Part shown: in pieces, positions 1 to 6,444 of the stretch | Layout: each line of letters opens with the position of its first letter | Numbering within the stretch: the first letter of the stretch is position 1 | Assembly (NCBI GenBank): GCA_025352915.1 | Contig: JANXSA010000517.1 | Coordinates: 1-10,470, forward strand | Source of the DNA: Rhodospirillales bacterium | GTDB taxonomy: Bacteria > Pseudomonadota > Alphaproteobacteria > Acetobacterales > Acetobacteraceae | Direction: 5' to 3' | Length of the DNA: 10,470 nucleotides | Translations under genes and position numbers: made by a program | The notes under the pieces: generated by a model | The model's database searches: none | What the model saw: only the letters and a program-made list of their open reading frames with translations | Told to the model about the DNA's origin: nothing

Positions 1-83
1 GCTTCCTCATCGCCGATCCAGGCCGCATCCGTTCCATCGCAACGCGGGAGTGGGCATGTGTCAGTCTTTGAGCGGGTTGGTAT
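1..83 (+). mobile_element. Right (3') end of an IS630-family element, left copy
   Basis: These bases are the exact reverse complement of 10334-10416, so the same element end occurs at both sides of the window in opposite orientation. Identity stops after GGTTGGTAT. The left flank then continues GAGG, while the right copy continues AAGG. IS630/Tc1/mariner elements insert at TA dinucleotides, and a TA sits exactly where the identity ends, so the element edge is probably at about base 80-83. The rest of this copy lies outside the window. It ends only about 18 bases from the stop codon of the RES toxin gene. Confidence 0.85.
3..71 (+). CDS. IS630-family transposase, C-terminal end only (cut by window edge)
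   Basis: The frame beginning at base 3 reads FLIADPGRIRSIATREWACV, followed by SL and a TGA at 69-71. The pattern 'DP.RIRSI..R.WA' just before the stop is the typical C-terminus of IS630-family DDE transposases. Only the last 22 codons are present, because the gene enters from outside the window. The catalytic DDE residues are not visible, so activity cannot be judged. The right-hand copy (10346-10470, minus strand) has the same residues and extends 18 codons further upstream. Confidence 0.8.
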   Translation, partial: FLIADPGRIRSIATREWACVSL

Positions 84-100
84 GAGGCCGAGTTTCGCAG

Positions 101-850
101 TCAGGGCAGTTGGATTGGAATGCGTGGCTCGATCGACGCCCAGTCGGCATACGGGAATACTAGGCTCATGCGCGGCATCTCGCACACCGCCTCAATCTGG
201 GCGGGCCGGATCATGTAGTGCCAGGTCTGCTGGCGCGTCGGCTCGCGCGTTGTGATGGCGCGGCAGTCCAATAAGGCCCAGTTGGCGCCGTGCCCAGGAT
301 CACGCACCGAGGCGTAGCGCAGCAAAGCCACATGCGCCGCGCGGGCGGAATCGGTGAGCGCTTGGCAGGGCTCATAGTTGCCTGGGTCCATCCAGACATC
401 CCGGTCGCGATCCAGCGGCGGCATCGTCAGGTCGAGGCCCGATGATGTCCGGACCTTGAAACTGAAGGCCGTCCGCTCCTGTGCGTTGCGAGGAAGCAAT
501 GCACCCGGCGCATCGAGGTGGAAGCGCAGCCGATAGAATGCATCCTCGGCAATCGCGGTCTCGATAAGTTCGGCGGCGTAGAGACACCCCTCACGCTGGC
601 GGGCCCGACGGAACCGGCTGCCGTGTGGATACGGTGCGTAGCGAAAAGGCGTCGCAAGCAGCCAGTGCAGGTGCTGACAGGCCGCGGGGATGGTGGGCTT
701 CGAGCGTTCAAGCTCTGCCTCAAGCAACTGCTGCTCAGCCAGACTGTCGACGAGCTTCATGGTCGCAACGCGGGACTGACTCTCGACGACGCGCCACGCC
801 TCGCCGACGATCCTGCGTCGCTCAGAGGCGAGCGCGGGCGCTGTCCACAT
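101..850 (-). CDS. RES-domain toxin of a RES-Xre toxin-antitoxin pair
   Basis: 249 aa. RES toxins, such as MbcT of M. tuberculosis and the P. putida RES protein, destroy cellular NAD+ and stop growth unless held by an Xre-type antitoxin. The N-terminus has a WRVVESQ segment (residues 19-25). The RES core shows an Arg-rich stretch near 79-86, LYAAELIETAIAE at 90-102, and RYASVRDPG at 176-184. As I recall, the P. putida active-site residues are Arg35, Tyr45, Glu56 and Ser133. Residues R81, Y91, E102 and S179 here reproduce that spacing exactly (offset 46), so the toxin looks catalytically intact. The ATG at 850 overlaps the end of the antitoxin gene by 29 bases, as expected for a co-translated TA operon. 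The stop at 101-103 lies just inside the left IS630 end. At 249 aa it is at the long end for the family, because of its N-terminal extension. Confidence 0.88.
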   Translation of the reverse strand: MWTAPALASERRRIVGEAWRVVESQSRVATMKLVDSLAEQQLLEAELERSKPTIPAACQHLHWLLATPFRYAPYPHGSRFRRARQREGCLYAAELIETAIAEDAFYRLRFHLDAPGALLPRNAQERTAFSFKVRTSSGLDLTMPPLDRDRDVWMDPGNYEPCQALTDSARAAHVALLRYASVRDPGHGANWALLDCRAITTREPTRQQTWHYMIRPAQIEAVCEMPRMSLVFPYADWASIEPRIPIQLP

Positions 851-1217
851 AGGCCACTGCTTCGACCAAGCCGCTCACCGTGGCGATGACCTCGCGTGGC
901 ACCCCGCCAAGCGCTAGGTTGGTCGTCTGCATCCAGGACTGCACCGCCGCCGGATCGCCGCCTGTCATCGCTTCCAGGCCGCGAAACAGGCGGATCAGCA
1001 TCAGAGCCAGTTCGTAGTGCTTGCTGCCATATGGCAAGGACGATGTGCCCGTCTTGAGCCGTGTGACCGTCGCGCCCGAGAGCCCTAGGATACGTCCCAG
1101 GGCCTGCTGATTGAGGCCGAGAAGGTCAGCAGCACGGATGGTCGCCTTGCTGACAACAGCCTCGGGATCGGCAGTGGTGGCGGCACGGGGGTCTGGAACC
1201 GGCTCTAGGGTGCGCAT
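822..1217 (-). CDS. Xre/MbcA/ParS-type antitoxin
   Basis: 131 aa. Antitoxin for the downstream RES toxin: it binds and blocks the toxin and probably represses its own operon. A helix-turn-helix spans about residues 28-56 (around LLGLNQQALGRILGLSGATV). The C-terminal MbcA/ParS/Xre toxin-binding domain (DUF2384 type) spans about 68-131, with RLFRGLEAMTGGD, an SWMQTTN segment and LGGVPREVI. The order antitoxin then toxin with a 29-base overlap is the standard RES-Xre arrangement. The start ATG at 1215-1217 is preceded on the minus strand by AGGAG six bases upstream, which fixes this start. Length is normal for the family (about 120-150 aa). Confidence 0.9.
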   Translation of the reverse strand: MRTLEPVPDPRAATTADPEAVVSKATIRAADLLGLNQQALGRILGLSGATVTRLKTGTSSLPYGSKHYELALMLIRLFRGLEAMTGGDPAAVQSWMQTTNLALGGVPREVIATVSGLVEAVAYVDSARARL

Positions 1218-1236
1218 CGCGTTCTCCTGAAAAATA

Positions 1237-1265
1237 ACCCTATCAAAATTTCAACTGATCGGCAA
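1237..1265 (-). promoter_or_regulatory. Candidate promoter of the xre-res operon
   Basis: On the minus strand TTGCCG (1265-1260) is followed after 17 bases by TAGGGT (1242-1237). The ATG of the antitoxin lies about 20 bases further on, after an AGGAG ribosome site. The stretch is AT-rich compared with its surroundings (AAATTTTGATAGGGTTATTT region) and is the obvious place for autorepression by the Xre protein. The match to sigma-70 consensus is only partial, so this is a candidate. Confidence 0.4.
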
Positions 1266-1285
1266 GATTTTCCGCGCATAACGCG

Positions 1286-1661
1286 CTATGCAACACACGT
1301 TCGCGCGACCACTCGAGCGACAGTCGTATGCGTCCAGGCTCCGCGACTGGCCGGTGGCAGCACACCCCTTTTCGTTCAAGGCGCGCGCAAGTGCCTGGTT
1401 GGTATGGATTCCACCGGACCGCAGACCCTCCACTTCCAGCGCGAGCCAATGTGCTACCCGCTGGGCCGCCTCCCACCGTGCCTGGGCCGCCGCCGCCGCG
1501 TCCGGGCCTCTGATCGGTCGATAGCCCCGATCCCCACCCAGCACCTTCCCACGCGCCTTGGCTGCTCCCAATGCTGCTCGGGTGCGCTCGCTGATCAGTT
1601 CCCGCTCCTTCTGCGCCATGGCCGCGTAGATGCGCATCATCAGGTCGTCGGCGCCCGGCAT
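1286..1661 (-). pseudogene. Serine recombinase (resolvase/invertase) fragment, frameshifted
   Basis: The C-terminal part of a serine recombinase. From 1661 leftward it reads MPGADDLMMRIYAAMAQKER, then ELISERTRAALGAAKARG, which is the conserved long E-helix and hinge of the resolvase family. The N-terminal catalytic domain, including the nucleophilic serine, is missing. The open frame runs on to 1251, but its last part is not recombinase-like. Removing one base from the C4 run at 1365-1368 restores the family C-terminus: NEKG, then GVLPPASRGAWTHTTVARV, ending at a TAG at 1286-1288. This is a single-base frameshift in a gene already truncated at its front. It cannot encode an active recombinase. 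It marks an old recombination event next to the TA module. Confidence 0.8.
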
Positions 1662-1664
1662 GTC

Positions 1665-1722
1665 GGCCGCTCGGTTCGGCGGCGCGGGTCAGGACGATCG
1701 TGGCGGCGTGGGAGAGGCTCAT
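1665..1722 (-). pseudogene. Clipped start of an unidentified small gene
   Basis: On the minus strand an ATG at 1722 follows CGGAG with suitable spacing and starts MSLSHAATIVLTRAAEPSG. Sequence continuity with any plausible protein is lost at about 1665, where the serine recombinase fragment begins in another frame. It looks like the 5' end of a short gene downstream of the 122-aa gene, cut by the junction with the recombinase. The N-terminus faintly resembles small DUF3489-type proteins, but about 19 residues are too few to assign. Confidence 0.3.
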
Positions 1723-1822
1723 TTGCGTGCTCCGGATGGCGGCTCCCGACCACCGGGCGCCTGTTACCACCCCGAGCCCCGCCGGACAGAACCCGGTCGG
1801 GGTGGTGGTGGAGGGCGGCGCA

Positions 1823-2191
1823 TCAGTCGGCGGTGTCGGCCTCGATCTCGGCGTGCAGGACGAAGCCGGTGAGGTAGGGCAGTCCGCGGGGGATGCCGGT
1901 CTCGTGGGCGGTGCGGGCGCTGATGCGCCATCCCATCCAGGTCGTCGCGGAGGCGTTGATCGCGCTGGCCAGCGCCTTGCCCGCCGCGAGGTGGTTGGCG
2001 ACTTCGTCCGCGAAGTGGCGGCCGTAGCGGCCATCGAGGAAGGCGCGGGTGGCGTCGGGGCTGCACCCGGTGGTGCCGGCGATGAAAGCTAGTACGATGT
2101 CCCAGGCGCGCTCGGGGTCGGCATGGTGACTGATGGTTCCAAAAAAGCCCCATTCACGGTTCTGCGTCTCTGGCAGCCGGGTATTGGTCAT
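1823..2191 (-). CDS. Conserved-looking hypothetical protein, 122 aa
   Basis: Function not recognised. The start ATG (2189-2191) has AGGAG a few bases upstream on the minus strand, and the frame is well formed. No signal peptide or membrane segment is visible. Recognisable blocks are REWGFFGTI (12-20), a middle segment AFLDGRYGRHFADEV (50-64), ATTWMGWRIS (82-91) and GIPRGLPYLTGFV (99-111). From memory, proteins with this 'RHFADEV...TWMGW...GIPRGLPYLTG' pattern are common on alphaproteobacterial plasmids and integrative elements, annotated only as hypothetical. It is transcribed divergently from the monooxygenase gene and toward the recombinase debris, which fits a mobile-element accessory gene. 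Confidence is high that it is a real gene and low on role. Confidence 0.72.
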   Translation of the reverse strand: MTNTRLPETQNREWGFFGTISHHADPERAWDIVLAFIAGTTGCSPDATRAFLDGRYGRHFADEVANHLAAGKALASAINASATTWMGWRISARTAHETGIPRGLPYLTGFVLHAEIEADTAD

Positions 2192-2228
2192 CGCGGTTGC
2201 TCCTGCTGGCCTTGGCGAGCGGGCAACA

Positions 2229-2246
2229 CTTCGCTCTGGTGCGAAG
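2229..2246. other. Inverted repeat in the divergent intergenic region
   Basis: CTTCGC, loop TCTGGT, then GCGAAG: a perfect 6-bp inverted repeat in the roughly 207-base gap between the divergent 122-aa gene (start 2191) and the monooxygenase (start 2399). It could be an operator for either gene or a chance hairpin. No regulator gene lies next to it. I see no convincing sigma-70 promoter for the monooxygenase in the rest of this gap. Confidence 0.3.
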
Positions 2247-2383
2247 ACAAGCCAAGTCAGATCGTGCGGAGAATGATTGCGGAGTACGCGCCGGCATGAT
2301 CATCAATGGAGCCGCTCGGCGCGATTCCCCCCTGCCGCCACCGCGCCCGCCGGTCCATCATCGCGATGCACCGATCTGCCCAG

Positions 2384-2398
2384 AAGGAAACTGCCACC
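2384..2398 (+). promoter_or_regulatory. Ribosome binding site deciding a GTG start
   Basis: AAGGA at 2384-2388 lies 10 bases before a GTG at 2399. The upstream in-frame ATGs at 2306 and 2366 have no comparable site, and the residues they would add (Arg-rich, low complexity) are unlike the family N-terminus. The GTG at 2399 is therefore the preferred start. Confidence 0.55.
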
Positions 2399-3757
2399 GT
2401 GTCGCCAGCCAAGCCCCAGATGAAGCTCACCGCCTTCTGTTTCCCGCCCGGCAACTGGCGCATGCCCGATGCCAGCCCAACCGATATGGATTTCGACGAG
2501 GTCGTCCACTTCGCCCAGGTGGCCGAGCGCGGCTTGTTCGACATGCTATTCTTCCAAGACAGCGCCGCCGTGCCGCAGGCCTTCTTCCTGCCCGGCAGCA
2601 CCCCCGATATCGTCGCCCGCGCTGCCCGCTGCGTGCGGTTGGAACCGCTGACGATGCTGGCCGCCCTGGCCACCGTCACGCGCCGCATCGGCCTGGTCTC
2701 CACCGCCACCACCACCTACAATGACCCGTTCAGCATCGCCCGTAAGTTCGCCACCATCGACCACATCAGCAAGGGCCGTGCCGGCTGGAACCTGGTCACC
2801 TCGCAGAACGAGGACGAGGCGCAGAATTTCGGCCGCGACAGCCATGTCGACCACGCCGACCGCTACGCCCGCGCCGAGGAATTCCACGACGTGGTCCGCG
2901 GCCTGTGGGACAGCTGGGAGGATGACGCGATCATCCGCGACCGCGCCAGCGGCCGCTACACCGACCCGGCGAAGGTCCACATCCTTGGCCACAAAGGCCC
3001 GCATTTCTCGGTCCGCGGCCCGCTCAACATCGCCCGCTCGCCCCAGGGTCACCCGATCGTCGCCCAGGCCGGCTCCTCCGAACCCGGCCGGGCGCTGGCC
3101 GCGCGCACCGCCGACGTCGTGTTCACCGCTCAGGTTGACCTCGACGAGGCGCGCGCCTTCTACGCCGACGTCAAGGGCCGCATGGCCGCCCATGGCCGCG
3201 CGCCGCACGAGCTGAAGATCATGCCCGGCATCCGCTACGTCCTCGGCGCCACCGAAAGCGAGGCGCAGGAGCGCTACGCTCTGATGGCTGACGAGGTGTC
3301 GGACGACGCGGCACTGATGACCATCCAGCGCCTGACCGGCGGCGTCGACCTGCGCCAGTATCCGCTCGACGGACCGCTACCCGCGCTGAAGCCGAGCAAC
3401 GCGGCCAAGGCACGGCAGAAGATGATGATCGATCTGGCACAACGCGAGAACCTGTCGATCCGCCAGCTGGCCCGCCGCTTTACCTTCAGCCTGGGCCATC
3501 TGGTCTATGTCGGCACCGCAATGGGCCTGGCCGATCTGATGGAGGAATGGTTCAGCGCCGGCGCGGCCGACGGCTTCACCATGCTGTCGCCCTATTACCC
3601 GACGCCGCTGGAGGAATTCGTCGAAAGCGTGGTGCCGGAACTGCAGCGCCGCGGTCTGTTCCGCACGCAATACGAGGGCACGACGCTGCGCGACCACCTG
3701 GGCCTCGCGCGTCCCGCCAACCGCCTGGCACGACAGCGCGCCTTGGCCAGCGACTGA
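2399..3757 (+). CDS. NtaA/SnaA/DszA-family FMN-dependent monooxygenase
   Basis: 452 aa from the GTG start; in-frame ATGs at 2366 or 2306 are alternatives. Bacterial-luciferase-like oxygenase of the nitrilotriacetate (NtaA) / pristinamycin (SnaA) / dibenzothiophene sulfone (DszA) family. These use FMNH2 from a separate flavin reductase plus O2 to hydroxylate or cleave small organic substrates in the cytoplasm. Visible blocks are the N-terminal strand KLTAFCFPPGNW (9-20), LFDMLFFQD (46-54), the flavin-barrel segment EPLTMLAALATVTRRIGLV (82-100) followed by TYNDPFSIARKFATID, then GRAGWNLVTS (126-135), RYARAEEFHDVVRGLW (155-170) and GHPIVAQAGSSEPGRALA (217-234). Length is normal. No flavin reductase gene is in the window, so the partner must be elsewhere. 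Family members with these motifs act on chemically diverse substrates, so the substrate is not predictable. It stands alone, between mobile debris on both sides. Confidence 0.88.
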   Translation: MSPAKPQMKLTAFCFPPGNWRMPDASPTDMDFDEVVHFAQVAERGLFDMLFFQDSAAVPQAFFLPGSTPDIVARAARCVRLEPLTMLAALATVTRRIGLVSTATTTYNDPFSIARKFATIDHISKGRAGWNLVTSQNEDEAQNFGRDSHVDHADRYARAEEFHDVVRGLWDSWEDDAIIRDRASGRYTDPAKVHILGHKGPHFSVRGPLNIARSPQGHPIVAQAGSSEPGRALAARTADVVFTAQVDLDEARAFYADVKGRMAAHGRAPHELKIMPGIRYVLGATESEAQERYALMADEVSDDAALMTIQRLTGGVDLRQYPLDGPLPALKPSNAAKARQKMMIDLAQRENLSIRQLARRFTFSLGHLVYVGTAMGLADLMEEWFSAGAADGFTMLSPYYPTPLEEFVESVVPELQRRGLFRTQYEGTTLRDHLGLARPANRLARQRALASD

Positions 3758-3846
3758 TTCGGTGGGCGGCTACACATTCAACACGGCACCGTCATAGTAC
3801 GGGTGCATTGCGATCGGGCGCGGCGACACCGACCACGAGCTTCACA

Positions 3847-3861
3847 CCTCGGAGCTTTGCC
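3847..3861. repeat. 15-bp repeat, copy A (CCTCGGAGCTTTGCC)
   Basis: The same 15 bases occur in the same orientation at 10284-10298, just upstream of the split dikinase operon. One copy lies at the edge of the phage remnant. It may be a trace of a shared junction or simply chance. Confidence 0.3.
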
Positions 3862-3879
3862 AGGAGTGGTCTCGGCTGG

Positions 3880-4331
3880 CCTCCCCCAGGGTTCAACACA
3901 ACGCAAGGGACGATGGTATTCGACTTCCTGGTCAACCGGCGCACGTCAATCGGCAGCCTGGTGTTCGGCGGCATCGGCGACACATTTTCGAATACCATCT
4001 ACCTCAGCCGCAACATTTCGGCGGACTTCATGACGGTGTTTTCGGGTGGCACGCAGCAGGCGCTGATCTGCAAGCTGCTCGACTGAACCATCGGTGCCCG
4101 CAACCGGGTGGCCATCGCGTGGCGGGCCAACGACTTCGCCATTGTCGCCAATGGCGGGACCCCATCCGTCGATACCAACGGCTCGCTGCCCGTTGGGCCG
4201 GTTCGGCTTATGATCGGGACTGCGCCCTACTCGGCGATCGGTGGCACCCATGTTGCCAGGTGATTAGCCAACTCGCCTTCGTCCCGCGTCGGATGGCCGA
4301 CAGCGTGCCGCAGGCGCTCACCGCGCCGTAG
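3880..4331 (+). pseudogene. Decayed phage tail-type protein (LamG/concanavalin-like C-terminal region)
   Basis: Three consecutive blocks align in order with phage tail proteins that carry a lectin-like wrapping domain. Block 1 (about 3890-4083) contains FNTTQGTMVFDFLVN and LVFGGIGDTFSNTIYLS. Block 2 (4087-4260), in the same frame but after a TGA at 4084-4086, reads IGARNRVAIAWRANDF and ends in LMIGTAPYS. Block 3 is in another frame after a shift near 4260, reads QLAFVPRRMADSVPQALTA and ends at TAG 4329-4331. The conserved order (RNRVAIAWRANDF, then the PRR...LQALTA ending) supports the assignment. One in-frame stop, one frameshift and no credible start make this a dead remnant of prophage origin. 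No other phage gene is in the window. Confidence 0.65.
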
Positions 4332-4352
4332 GAGCTCCTCATGTGGACCGAG

Positions 4353-4548
4353 TGTTGATTTTCATCGAGAGGCGATCCGACTGAGGTTTTTTCCTTTTTG
4401 ACAGGGTGTGGGCAAGTCATGCCTTGGTCCTTTCGCATTTGGAGTTTGTTGCGCTGGACTTGAAGCGGAAGGCGTCGTTTCCGGTGTCCAGGATGTGGCA
4501 ATGGTGCGTCAGCCGGTCCAGGAGCGCGGTGATCATCTTGGCGTCCCG
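4353..4548 (-). mobile_element. IS21-family right-end remnant
   Basis: Reading the minus strand, the C-terminus of istB (stop at 4417-4419) is followed by a short non-coding tail that ends in TCGATGAAAATCAACA at 4353. IS21 elements end in TG...CA and carry repeats of this 'GATGAAAATC' type at the istB-proximal end, so base 4353 is a plausible element edge. Recognisable IstB sequence stops at about 4548. The rest of istB, all of istA and the left end are gone. Confidence 0.6.
4417..4548 (-). pseudogene. istB: IstB (IS21 helper ATPase), C-terminal fragment
   Basis: 44 codons reading [20 protein letters not shown], then [12 protein letters not shown], ending at a TGA at 4417-4419. The block '[25 protein letters not shown]' is the hallmark C-terminus of IstB, the AAA+ helper protein of IS21 transposition. 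Upstream of residue R the frame turns into unrelated sequence. The Walker motifs are missing. This is a non-functional scar. Confidence 0.75.
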
Positions 4549-4690
4549 GCAACAATTTCAAAGCGCGACGCCATGACGTCGAACTCACCGTCGGCGCCTT
4601 TGTCGTCTCGGGCGTTCGACGCAACACGAAAATGCGTCGTCAAGTCGCCGAAAACCGCGAGATCGGCTACCGAAGACGACCAGCTGTCGC
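4549..4690. other. Unassigned sequence between the IS21 remnant and the next promoter
   Basis: No gene recognised. On the minus strand a frame across about 4549-4630 reads through a segment containing [13 protein letters not shown], without start or stop, and could be another mobile-element fragment. On the plus strand a frame continues to 4740 with no family resemblance. Together with the phage and IS21 remnants it fills the roughly 1-kb gap after the monooxygenase. Confidence 0.25.
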
Positions 4691-4692
4691 AA

Positions 4693-4720
4693 TTGCTGCT
4701 TGGCCGGTCGGCTATAGAAT
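4693..4720 (+). promoter_or_regulatory. Candidate sigma-70 promoter for the 550-aa His-swivel gene
   Basis: TTGCTG (4693-4698), a 16-base spacer, then TAGAAT (4715-4720), which matches five of six positions of the -10 consensus. Transcription would start near 4727, giving a leader of about 32 bases before the ATG at 4759. The area is AT-rich relative to its surroundings (CATAAAATCGTCACATAAAG follows). Confidence 0.45.
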
Positions 4721-4758
4721 GTCATAAAATCGTCACATAAAGCTGGGGGATTAAGGCG

Positions 4759-6411
4759 ATGTCTGGTTCCGCGATGACCCATGGGTTCACGCCGCAGTGG
4801 TTGGACCCCGACGACGCCAACGCCTTCTGGTTTCGTGACGTGATGCATTTTCCTGCTCCCATTACGCCGCTGACCGCCACGTTTTTCCAGCCGGCGTTCT
4901 CGCGTGGCGCGTCGGCGGCAATCTCGCGCTTGTCGATGCCAATAACCAGGCTGACCGCCAGCGTGCACAACGGCTATGTCTATCTGAATCCGTCGCCATT
5001 CCAGGGCGACGAGACTACAACCAGGGCACGCTTTGCTGAGATGCAGCGCCTGACCATGGAACTGGGCGCCACGGTGTTGCAAGACTGGTACAACATCTTC
5101 GAGCCGCGCGTCCTCGCTCTGGCTACTGAACTGATGAGCTTTGATTACGCAGGCGCCTCGACGCGCGATATGGCCCGATATCTCCATGCCTCTCAGGATA
5201 CGATGGCCGAGGTGTGGGATATCCACATGCGGGTCAACATCCCGCCGATGAACGCGGTGTTCGGCTTCGAGGAGTTCATCGGCCAAACACTTGGCGACGG
5301 CGCCGTGAGTGAAAGCCGCGGGCTGTTACAAGGTTTCGACAACCGCTCCTTGGCCCTGGGCCATGCGCTATGGGAACTGTCGCAATGGGTGCGTGGCCAC
5401 GACGGGCTTGCCGCCGCCGTCGCGGGCGCCGCAGTGCGCCAGGGCCGAGTGGTGCTGCCGCCGCATCCCGTCGCTGCCGAGTTCGTCGCGCGCATGTCGG
5501 ACTTCCTGGAGACCTATGGCTGGCGGTCGGACGTGTTCGCAGAGTTGGGCCATCCGTCCTGGCGGGAGGACCCCGCGACGGCACTGACGCAGCTGAAGGG
5601 ATTCCTTGCCGACGAGGCCGCGCGAAGCCCCTATGCCCGGCAGGCAGCGGAGCGTGAAGCGCGCATGCGGCTGGAACAGGATTTCGCCGCACGGCTGCCC
5701 GAGCCCGCTCGGCCGGTGTTCCACGCCATGTTGCCGCTGGTGCAGCAATACGTACCGGTGGCTGAGGACCACAATTTCACGATCGACCAGAAGTATACCG
5801 TGGTCACGCGCGAAGCCTTCCTCAACCTCGGCCGACGCCTCGTGCAGGAAGGACATGTCGCGGATGCAGACGACATTTTCTATCTGACGCACGACGAGAT
5901 TGGCGCCATCGCCGACGGCCACGCGCCAGCAAGCTTCGTGGCTACCGTCGCGCGGCGCCGCGCCGATCGCGCGGCGCAAAGCCGCTTGCAGTCGCCCCCC
6001 TTCATCGGCACGCCGCCGCCAGCCGACATGCCGCCCGACCCGGTGGCGACCAAGTTTTTCGGTGTCGGGCTCCAACCGTCCGACAACCCGAAGGTGGTCA
6101 CTGGCCACCCGGCATCGCCCGGTAGAGCGACCGGCATCGCCCGCATCGTCCGCTCGCTGGACCAGGCGCACAAGCTCACCCCGGGTGACATCCTGGTGTG
6201 CCAGATGACCATGCCGGCCTGGACCCCGCTGTTCGCCCAGGTGAGCGCAGTGGTGGCCGATTCCGGCGGCGTGCTGTCCCATTGTGCGATCGTGGCGCGC
6301 GAGTATGGGCTGCCCTGCGTTGCGGGCACGGTGAACGGAACCAGCGTCATCCCCGACGGCGCCCGCATCCATGTCAATGGCAGCACAGGACTGGTTCAGG
6401 TGCTCGACTAG
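4759..6411 (+). CDS. PEP-synthase-like phosphohistidine (swivelling) protein without ATP-grasp domain, orphan copy
   Basis: 550 aa. The C-terminal about 100 residues form the PEP-utilising mobile (swivelling) domain. Its motif GGVLSHCAIVAREYGLPCVAGT spans about 503-524 with the phospho-accepting His at 508, preceded by PGDILVCQMTMP. The N-terminal about 440 residues are a mainly helical, presumed substrate-binding region. It contains a W-x2-D-x2-H-x-P-x-P motif (W24, D27, H30, P32, P34) and EDHNFTIDQKY followed by ADDIFYLTHDEI, like the middle domain of rifampin phosphotransferase. Both an ATP-grasp domain and the PEP/pyruvate TIM barrel are absent. It therefore must receive phosphate from a separate ATP-binding subunit, plausibly the one at 7830-8636. 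The start ATG is preceded by GGGGGA at 8 bases; ATG 4774 is an alternative. It is convergent with the transporter gene (33-base gap). Substrate unknown; phenols, drugs or sugars are all possible. Confidence 0.85.
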   Translation: MSGSAMTHGFTPQWLDPDDANAFWFRDVMHFPAPITPLTATFFQPAFSRGASAAISRLSMPITRLTASVHNGYVYLNPSPFQGDETTTRARFAEMQRLTMELGATVLQDWYNIFEPRVLALATELMSFDYAGASTRDMARYLHASQDTMAEVWDIHMRVNIPPMNAVFGFEEFIGQTLGDGAVSESRGLLQGFDNRSLALGHALWELSQWVRGHDGLAAAVAGAAVRQGRVVLPPHPVAAEFVARMSDFLETYGWRSDVFAELGHPSWREDPATALTQLKGFLADEAARSPYARQAAEREARMRLEQDFAARLPEPARPVFHAMLPLVQQYVPVAEDHNFTIDQKYTVVTREAFLNLGRRLVQEGHVADADDIFYLTHDEIGAIADGHAPASFVATVARRRADRAAQSRLQSPPFIGTPPPADMPPDPVATKFFGVGLQPSDNPKVVTGHPASPGRATGIARIVRSLDQAHKLTPGDILVCQMTMPAWTPLFAQVSAVVADSGGVLSHCAIVAREYGLPCVAGTVNGTSVIPDGARIHVNGSTGLVQVLD

Positions 6412-6418
6412 GCCGGGT

Positions 6419-6434
6419 GCGCCGACAGCGGCGC
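6419..6434. terminator. Hairpin between convergent genes
   Basis: GCGCCG, loop ACAG, then CGGCGC: a perfect 6-bp GC stem lying in the 33-base gap between the stop codons of the 550-aa gene (6411) and the transporter (6445). There is no T-run on either strand, so at best it is a weak bidirectional terminator or transcript end stabiliser. Confidence 0.35.
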
Positions 6435-6444
6435 GGCTGCCTTC

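Noticed and set aside
1700..2092. Plus-strand 130-aa open frame opposite the 122-aa gene
   Set aside because: Gly/Val/Ala-rich shadow of a GC-rich gene on the other strand; no ribosome site and no family resemblance, whereas the minus-strand gene has both a site and motif-like blocks.
3547..4086. 179-aa plus-strand frame taken as one intact gene
   Set aside because: Its first third is an out-of-frame shadow of the monooxygenase 3' end. Only the part after about 3880 resembles a protein family, and it is broken by stops.
5368..6372. Long (334-aa) minus-strand open frame inside the 550-aa gene
   Set aside because: Antisense shadow with Arg/His/Gly-rich composition. The plus-strand frame has clear PEP-utilising motifs along its length.
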